Below the pieces are notes generated by a model. The model saw only the letters and a program-made list of their open reading frames with translations, did no database searches and was not told where the DNA came from. From NCBI GenBank assembly GCA_038246545.1, contig JBBRVW010000004.1, positions 62,001-126,000 of the forward strand: 64,000 bases of DNA. The letters run 5' to 3'. Position numbers and translations under genes: made by a program. Source of the DNA: JBBRVW01 sp038246545. GTDB taxonomy: Bacteria > Actinomycetota > Actinomycetes > JACCUZ01. Below, piece by piece: positions 59,563 through 64,000 of the stretch (positions within the stretch are counted from its first letter, which is position 1; each line of letters begins with the position of its first letter).

Positions 59563-59591
59563 GGCCCGCTGTACTCGGCGTACGACGGGCC
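59563..59591 (+). promoter_or_regulatory. Hairpin in the rpsP leader
   Basis: GGCCCG (59563-59568) pairs with CGGGCC (59586-59591), and inside it GTAC (59571-59574) with GTAC (59580-59583) around TCGGC, with a 2x2 internal loop. It lies about 100 nt before rpsP; the rest of the leader to 59691 has no obvious structure. A role in autogenous control of S16 is possible but unproven. Confidence 0.45.
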
Positions 59592-59691
59592 CTCTCATCC
59601 CGGCGCACGCCGCGTCCCCCGGTCGGGAACGTCCGCACCCCACGCGGTCCGTACCGCCACCCCGCTCGCAGAAGCAGGAGCTTCCTCAACC

Positions 59692-60282
59692 GTGGCTGTC
59701 AAGATCAAGCTGATGCGCATGGGCAAGATCCGTGCGCCGTACTACCGCATCGTCGTCGCCGACTCGCGCACCAAGCGTGACGGTCGGGCCATCGAGGAGA
59801 TCGGCAAGTACCACCCCACCCGCGAGCCCTCGCTCATCGAGGTCGACTCGCCGCGCGCGCAGTACTGGCTCTCCGTCGGCGCGCAGCCGACCGAGCCCGT
59901 CGCCGCGATCCTCAAGATCACCGGCGATTGGCAGAAGTTTAAGGGCCTGCCGGGCCAGGAGGGCACCCTGCGCGTCGCCGAGCCGAAGGCCGACAAGAAG
60001 TCGGTGTTCGAGGCGGCCGCCAAGGACTCCGCCGGCCAGCCCAAGGACGGCGCCACGACGCCGAAGAAGCGGGCCGCCAAGAAGGCCGACGCTCCGGCGG
60101 CGACCGAGGCGCCTGCCGCCGAGGCCGCACCGCCGGAGGCTGCTGCACCGGAGGCGACCGTCGTCGAGGAGCCGAAGACCGAGGACGCTGCTGCGGCGCC
60201 CGAGACCGCTCCGGCCGTCGAGGCCGAGGCGCCGGCTGCCGAGGCGCCTGCCGCCGACGAGCCTGCCAAGGACGAGGCGTAG
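59692..60282 (+). CDS. rpsP: 30S ribosomal protein bS16
   Basis: 196 residues. The S16 core occupies residues 1-90 (VAVKIKLMRMGKIRAPYYRI; SRTKRDGRAIEEIGKYHPTR; YWLSVGAQPTEPVAAILK). It is followed by about 100 residues of Lys-rich, then Ala/Glu/Pro-rich tail, long even for actinobacteria. The GTG start heads the rpsP-khpA-rimM-trmD unit; khpA follows after 3 nt. Confidence 0.96.
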   Translation: MAVKIKLMRMGKIRAPYYRIVVADSRTKRDGRAIEEIGKYHPTREPSLIEVDSPRAQYWLSVGAQPTEPVAAILKITGDWQKFKGLPGQEGTLRVAEPKADKKSVFEAAAKDSAGQPKDGATTPKKRAAKKADAPAATEAPAAEAAPPEAAAPEATVVEEPKTEDAAAAPETAPAVEAEAPAAEAPAADEPAKDEA

Positions 60283-60285
60283 GCC

Positions 60286-60525
60286 GTGCTCGAGGAAGCC
60301 CTCGAGCACCTGGTCCGCGGCATCGTCGACAACCCCGACGACGTCTCCGTCCGCGACCGCACCAACCGCCGTGGTCGCACCCTCGAGGTGCGCGTGCATC
60401 CCGAGGACCTCGGCAAGGTGATCGGCCGGGGTGGCCGCACCGCCAAGGCCCTGCGCACCGTGATCGGCGCGCTCGGCAACGGCACGAGCGTCCGCGTCGA
60501 CTTCCTCGACGTCGACGAGCGCTAG
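60286..60525 (+). CDS. khpA: KH-domain RNA-binding protein KhpA
   Basis: 79 residues: a single type II KH domain with the GxxG loop in GKVIGRGGRTAKALRTVIGA. It usually pairs with KhpB (Jag) and binds many RNAs. Position between rpsP and rimM is invariant in actinobacteria. GTG 60286. Confidence 0.94.
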   Translation: MLEEALEHLVRGIVDNPDDVSVRDRTNRRGRTLEVRVHPEDLGKVIGRGGRTAKALRTVIGALGNGTSVRVDFLDVDER

Positions 60526-60538
60526 CAGCGGATCTCCC

Positions 60539-61108
60539 GTGGTGGAGGTTGTCGTCGCGCGGATCGGCCGTCCGCACGGCCTCCACGGCGAGGTGTCGGT
60601 AGAGGTGCGTACCGACGACCCGGAGGGCAGGTTCGCCCCCGGGACGACGGTGCGCACCGACCCCGCCTCGGCCGGCCCGCTGACCATCACCGACGGCCGG
60701 GTGCACTCCGGCCGGCTGCTGCTCACCTTCGACGGGTACGCCGACCGCGGCGCTGCCGAGGGGCTGCGCAACGTATTGCTGGTGGCCGACGTCGACCCGT
60801 CCCAGCGGCTCGACGACCCGGACGAGTACCTCGACTCCCAGCTGCTCGGCCTCGCCGTGCGCACCGTCGGCGGCGCCGACGTCGGCGAGCTCGTCGAGGT
60901 CCTGCACCTGCCCGGCCAGGACGTCCTCGCCGTACGGCGTCCCGACGGCACCGAGGTGCTGGTGCCCTTCGTCGCGGCGATGGTCCCGACCGTCGACCTG
61001 GACGCCGGGGTGGTCGTCGTCGACCCGCCGCCCGGGCTGCTCGCCGAGGTCCCCGACGAGGTCGCCGACGAGGCCGGGCCGTCGGACCGGCCCGACGACC
61101 CGTCATGA
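60539..61108 (+). CDS. rimM: Ribosome maturation factor RimM
   Basis: 189 residues. The N-terminal RimM barrel (VVVARIGRPHGLHGEVSVEV) and C-terminal PRC barrel (EYLDSQLLGLAVRTVGGADV; VLVPFVAAMVPTVDLDAG) are followed by an acidic tail. It helps 30S assembly by contacting S19. GTG 60539 or the next GTG at 60542 could start it. The stop overlaps trmD. Confidence 0.93.
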   Translation: MVEVVVARIGRPHGLHGEVSVEVRTDDPEGRFAPGTTVRTDPASAGPLTITDGRVHSGRLLLTFDGYADRGAAEGLRNVLLVADVDPSQRLDDPDEYLDSQLLGLAVRTVGGADVGELVEVLHLPGQDVLAVRRPDGTEVLVPFVAAMVPTVDLDAGVVVVDPPPGLLAEVPDEVADEAGPSDRPDDPS

Positions 61109-61899
61109 GGATCGACGTCCTCACGATCTTTCCCGACTACCTGGCGCCGCTGCGGCTCTCGTTGATCGGCCGGGCCGTCGAGGACGGCCTGATCGACCTG
61201 CGGGTGCACGACCTGCGCGGCTGGACCGCCGACCGGCATCGCACCGTCGACGACTCGCCGTACGGCGGCGGGCCGGGGATGCTCATGCGGCCGGAGCCGT
61301 GGGGCGACGCGCTGGACGAGGTCCTCGGGGACGAGCGGGACGTCCGGGTCCTGGTGCCGACGCCCGGCGGGGTGCCGTTCTCCCAGGCGCTGGCGCACGA
61401 GGTGGCGGGGGAGCCGCGGCTGGTATTCGCCTGCGGTCGTTACGAAGGCGTCGACCAGCGGGTGCTCGACGAGGTCGCGACACGGGCCCGGGTGACCGAG
61501 GTCAGCCTCGGTGACTACGTCCTCAACGGCGGGGAGGTCGCGGTGCTCGCGATCGTCGAGGCCGTCGCCCGGCTGCTGCCCGGCGTGATCGGCAACGCTG
61601 CGTCGCTCGAGGACGAGTCGCACGCCGGCGGTCTGCTCGAGGCACCGGGCTACACCAAGCCGGCCGCGTGGCGCGGTCGGGAGGTCCCGGCGGTGCTGCT
61701 CTCCGGCGACCACGCCCGGATCGCCCGCTGGCGCCGGGACGAGTCGCTGCGCCGGACCGCCGACCGCCGTCCCGACCTCGTGGAGGCCCTCGACCCGGCC
61801 GGTCTGGACCGCCACGACCTCGCGGTGCTCGCCGACCTGGGCTGGTCGCCGGGCGCCGCCGGTCGATTGGCCCGCTCCAGCGACCCTGTGGCAGACTGA
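61105..61899 (+). CDS. trmD: tRNA (guanine(37)-N1)-methyltransferase
   Basis: 264 residues, SPOUT family. Seen: RIDVLTIFPDYLAPLRLSLI, TVDDSPYGGGPGMLMRPEPW, the knot segments FACGRYEGVDQRVLDEV and SLGDYVLNGGEVAVLAIVEA. It makes m1G37 and prevents +1 frameshifting. The ATG overlaps the rimM stop (ATGA). Confidence 0.97.
   Translation: MRIDVLTIFPDYLAPLRLSLIGRAVEDGLIDLRVHDLRGWTADRHRTVDDSPYGGGPGMLMRPEPWGDALDEVLGDERDVRVLVPTPGGVPFSQALAHEVAGEPRLVFACGRYEGVDQRVLDEVATRARVTEVSLGDYVLNGGEVAVLAIVEAVARLLPGVIGNAASLEDESHAGGLLEAPGYTKPAAWRGREVPAVLLSGDHARIARWRRDESLRRTADRRPDLVEALDPAGLDRHDLAVLADLGWSPGAAGRLARSSDPVAD
61867..61897 (+). promoter_or_regulatory. Possible rplS promoter within trmD end
   Basis: TTGGCC (61867-61872), 19 nt, CAGACT (61892-61897). 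The spacing is long and the -10 lacks the first T. It would give a leader of about 120 nt for rplS. Confidence 0.35.
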
Positions 61900-61977
61900 C
61901 TCGCTGAGGTCAGCCGCGAGCGCCCCCGCCACAGGGAGGGCACTGCTCCACGACACGACCGCCACACAACTGCACCC

Positions 61978-61992
61978 CACCCACCGTGGGTG
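61978..61992 (+). promoter_or_regulatory. Small hairpin before rplS
   Basis: CACCCA (61978-61983) and TGGGTG (61987-61992) pair with loop CCG, 30 nt upstream of the rplS ATG. It may be part of an L19 leader; the stem is short and the idea is tentative. Confidence 0.3.
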
Positions 61993-62022
61993 ACCTGTGG
62001 CACCGCGAGAGAAGAGAACCCG

Positions 62023-62382
62023 ATGCAGACGCTGGACGCCCTCGACGACGCCTCGAAGCGCTCGGACATCCCCGAGTTCCGACCCGGCGACACCCTCAAG
62101 GTCCACGTCAAGGTCATCGAGGGCACCCGCTCTCGCATCCAGGTCTTCCAGGGCGTGGTCATCCGCCGGCAGGGCTCGGGCGTGCGCGAGACCTTCACGG
62201 TCCGCAAGGTCAGCTTCGGCGTCGGCGTGGAGCGCACCTTCCCGGTGCACACCCCGGTGATCGACAAGATCGAGGTCGTCACCCGCGGTGACGTCCGCCG
62301 CGCGAAGCTCTACTACCTGCGCGAGCTGCGCGGCAAGGCAGCCAAGATCAAGGAGCGCCGCGACACCCCCGTCGCCCGCTGA
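62023..62382 (+). CDS. rplS: 50S ribosomal protein bL19
   Basis: 119 residues: RSDIPEFRPGDTLKVHVKVI, GTRSRIQVFQGVVIRRQGSG, VRETFTVRKVSFGVGVERTF and AKLYYLRELRGKAAKIKERR. Located at the 30S-50S interface. ATG 62023 has GAGAAGAGAA just upstream. Confidence 0.97.
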   Translation: MQTLDALDDASKRSDIPEFRPGDTLKVHVKVIEGTRSRIQVFQGVVIRRQGSGVRETFTVRKVSFGVGVERTFPVHTPVIDKIEVVTRGDVRRAKLYYLRELRGKAAKIKERRDTPVAR

Positions 62383-62423
62383 CCGTTCCCCTCGACGAGC
62401 GACTCCCACCTCCGCCGACGCGC

Positions 62424-63104
62424 GTGGAGGGCGAGGCGCCGTCGCGCACCCGGGCCGGCCGGCGCGCCCGGTCGCTCGTCGAGCTCGCCGTGCTGGTGGT
62501 GCTGGCGGTGCTGGCCACCTGGTTGGTGCGCACCTACCTGGTCGCGCCGTTCTCCATCCCCTCGGGGTCGATGGAGAACGCCCTGCGGCCCGGGGACCGC
62601 ATCCTCGTCGACCGGCTGTCCTACCGGCTGCACGACGTGCGGCGCGGCGACGCCGTCGTGTTCGACGGCACCGAGGCCTTCGGCTCGCTGAACGGCGGCG
62701 GCACCACCGACTACGTCAAGCGCGTCGTCGGCCTGCCCGGCGACCACGTCGTGTGCTGTGACGACCGGGGCCGGATCACCGTCGACGGGAAGGCGCTGGA
62801 CGAGACCCGCTACCTGCACCCCGGCGACGAGCCGTCCCAGATGCGTTTCGACGTCACCGTGCCGGCGGGCAAGCTGTGGCTGATGGGTGACCACCGGTCC
62901 GACTCGCTGGACTCGCGCGCCCACCTCGGCGATCCGGGCGGCGGGTTCGTGCCGGTCGACAGGGTGATCGGCCGGGTGCTCGTGGTCGTGTGGCCGCTGG
63001 ACCGGCTCGGGTCCCGCTCCGGTGCCGACGTAGGCTTCGCGACGGCGCACCCGGCACACCGGGGCGCCGCGGGGACAGCGGGGACGGAAGGACGGACGCG
63101 ATGA
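62424..63104 (+). CDS. lepB: Signal peptidase I (first copy)
   Basis: 226 residues. One N-terminal membrane segment (about 17-36) is followed by the catalytic Ser motif FSIPSGSMENALRPGDRIL (Ser about 47-49), the Lys motif DYVKRVVGLPGD and WLMGDHRSDSLDSRAH. It cuts Sec/Tat signal peptides outside the membrane. The stop overlaps the second copy (ATGA). A 41-nt gap separates it from rplS. Confidence 0.95.
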   Translation: MEGEAPSRTRAGRRARSLVELAVLVVLAVLATWLVRTYLVAPFSIPSGSMENALRPGDRILVDRLSYRLHDVRRGDAVVFDGTEAFGSLNGGGTTDYVKRVVGLPGDHVVCCDDRGRITVDGKALDETRYLHPGDEPSQMRFDVTVPAGKLWLMGDHRSDSLDSRAHLGDPGGGFVPVDRVIGRVLVVVWPLDRLGSRSGADVGFATAHPAHRGAAGTAGTEGRTR

Positions 63105-63883
63105 CGACCGAGGACGGTCAGCGCGCTGCCGACCCCGCAACGCCGCCCCCGACCGGTGTGGCTGCCGAACCCGATCGACCCCCTGTGCGCACCCGCCGGG
63201 CCCAGCCGCAGCGGAAGTCGTTCCTGCGCGAGCTGCCCGGCATCGTCATCACCGCGCTGGTCATCTCGGTGCTCATCAAGACCTTCCTCGTGCAGGCGTT
63301 CTACATCCCCTCCGGGTCGATGGAGAACACCCTGCTGGTCAACGACCGGGTGCTGGTCAACAAGCTCGCCGACAAGCCCGACGAGATCCACCGCGGCGAC
63401 GTGGTCGTCTTCCAGGACCCGGGCGGCTGGCTCGGCGGGAGCGGTACGTCGTCCCGCGGCAGCCTGGTCACGGGTGTCCGCAACGTGCTCGTCTTCGTCG
63501 GTCTGGCACCGGCCGCGGGCGAGGAGGACCTCATCAAGCGCGTCATCGGCGTCGGTGGCGACAAGGTCGTCTGCTGCGACGACGGTGGCCACCTCACGGT
63601 CAACGGCAAGCCGCTGGACGAGACCTACCTCTACCCGGGCGACGACCCGTCCGGCGAGCAGTTCTCCATCACGGTGCCTCAGGGCAAGCTCTGGGTCATG
63701 GGTGACCACCGGTCGGTCTCCGAGGACAGCCGCGCGCACCAGCAGCAGCCCGGCAAGGGCTTCGTCCCGGTCGACGACGTGATCGGCCGGGCCTTCACCA
63801 TCGTGTGGCCGCTGGACCGCGCCCGGCTGCTGCACCGGCCCCCGACGTTCGACCAGCCCGGACTCGCCGCGGCCGCCCACTGA
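63101..63883 (+). CDS. lepB: Signal peptidase I (second copy)
   Basis: 260 residues. It has a longer basic N-terminus, a membrane segment (about 46-64), Ser motif FYIPSGSMENTLLVNDRVLV, Lys motif DLIKRVIGVGGDKVV and WVMGDHRSVSEDSRAH. Relative to the first copy it carries an insertion (GGWLGGSGTSSRGSLVTGVR) before the catalytic Lys. It arose by tandem duplication; the two may differ in substrates, as the several Sip proteins of Streptomyces do. Confidence 0.95.
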   Translation: MTTEDGQRAADPATPPPTGVAAEPDRPPVRTRRAQPQRKSFLRELPGIVITALVISVLIKTFLVQAFYIPSGSMENTLLVNDRVLVNKLADKPDEIHRGDVVVFQDPGGWLGGSGTSSRGSLVTGVRNVLVFVGLAPAAGEEDLIKRVIGVGGDKVVCCDDGGHLTVNGKPLDETYLYPGDDPSGEQFSITVPQGKLWVMGDHRSVSEDSRAHQQQPGKGFVPVDDVIGRAFTIVWPLDRARLLHRPPTFDQPGLAAAAH

Positions 63884-63907
63884 GCCGGTTCGGTCCCGGC
63901 TGCGTCG

Positions 63908-63913
63908 TAGGCT
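63908..63913 (+). promoter_or_regulatory. -10 element of rnhB
   Basis: TAGGCT ends 7 nt before ATG 63921, again a leaderless layout. Confidence 0.5.
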
Positions 63914-63920
63914 CCTCGCG

Positions 63921-64000
63921 ATGGGGATGGTGCGGAAGTTCGTCGTACGGCGAGAGGCTGGCCTCTACGCCTACGAGAAAGCGCTCGAGCGGGCGGGGCT
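63921..64000 (+). CDS. rnhB: Ribonuclease HII (N-terminal part)
   Basis: Cut by the right window edge; 26 codons are visible. VVRREAGLYAYEKALERAG matches the N-terminus of actinobacterial RNase HII, which precedes the VAGVDEAGRG catalytic start not yet reached here. Position after lepB is the standard order. ATG 63921 fits the -10; ATG 63927 is an alternative. RNase HII removes misincorporated ribonucleotides from DNA. Confidence 0.75.
   Translation, partial: MGMVRKFVVRREAGLYAYEKALERAG

Noticed and set aside
1..64000. Mobile elements, prophage, toxin-antitoxin or defence systems
   Set aside because: No transposase, integrase, phage structural gene, restriction or Cas protein, or terminal inverted repeats were found in the supported reading frames.

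Overview
This 64 kb window is chromosomal backbone DNA from a high-GC actinobacterium. Many genes start with GTG, third codon positions are almost always G or C, and intergenic hairpins usually lack U-tracts. Many -10 hexamers of the form TANNNT lie only 6-7 nt before the start codon, which suggests leaderless mRNAs. The gene order ilvB-ilvN-ilvC-serA-leuB ... gltX-[IclR]-leuC-leuD-hup-cofC-plsC-gpsA-ddl-thiL-recG-rsmD-coaD-sepIVA-yceD-rpmF-rnc-mutM-smc-ftsY-amt-glnK-glnD-ffh-rpsP-khpA-rimM-trmD-rplS-lepB-rnhB is the one known from mycobacteria and relatives, with interspersed accessory genes. I lean to the Nocardioidaceae or a nearby family, but this is an impression from protein style, not a computed placement.

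Layout. Positions 1-9763 hold branched-chain amino acid and serine synthesis: ilvB (partial), ilvN, ilvC, serA, leuB, ilvE, then an SseB-like protein, an acetyltransferase and cimA. This part is rich in cis-regulation: a palindrome fitting both Rex and CRP/GlxR consensus before serA, a leader peptide with consecutive Ile-Leu-Val-Leu codons before leuB, and a leader peptide plus intrinsic terminator before cimA. Positions 9801-13353 hold a small membrane protein and a class III cyclase-like/AAA-ATPase gene broken by a frameshift in a run of eight G. Positions 13363-17977 hold a FAH-family gene, gltX, a HAD phosphatase, a CPBP protease, tRNA-Gln(CTG), tRNA-Glu(CTC) and a small protein. Positions 18011-21613 hold a divergent NdgR/LtbR-type IclR regulator, leuCD and an HU protein with a histone-like tail. 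Positions 21716-30996 hold cofC (coenzyme F420), plsC-gpsA (phospholipid), a sirtuin, a Cys/Met-metabolism PLP enzyme, ddl, a lipoprotein, a lone Lrp ligand domain, thiL, a putative alkylated-base glycosylase and rpmB.

Positions 31208-39406 are a packed housekeeping stretch (FakA-like kinase, recG, rsmD, coaD, sepIVA-like, yceD-like, rpmF, rnc, mutM). Positions 39494-43803 carry four uncharacterised genes, mostly for envelope proteins: a one-pass membrane protein, a lipoprotein, a 64-aa coiled-coil protein and an LVIVD-repeat secreted protein. Positions 43901-53822 hold smc, ftsY and the nitrogen operon amt-glnK-glnD behind a convincing GlnR-box array. Positions 53803-56678 hold an MFS transporter, a GlxA-type AraC regulator and a decayed SigE-type sigma-factor gene. 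Positions 56679-64000 hold ffh, an amidohydrolase, the rpsP-khpA-rimM-trmD unit, rplS, two tandem signal peptidases and the start of rnhB.

I see no IS element, prophage, CRISPR array, rRNA or replication origin. The most rewarding items are regulatory or small: the serA operator, the two amino-acid leaders, the poly-G frameshift, the GlnR array, the sigma-factor relic and the envelope-gene block between mutM and smc.
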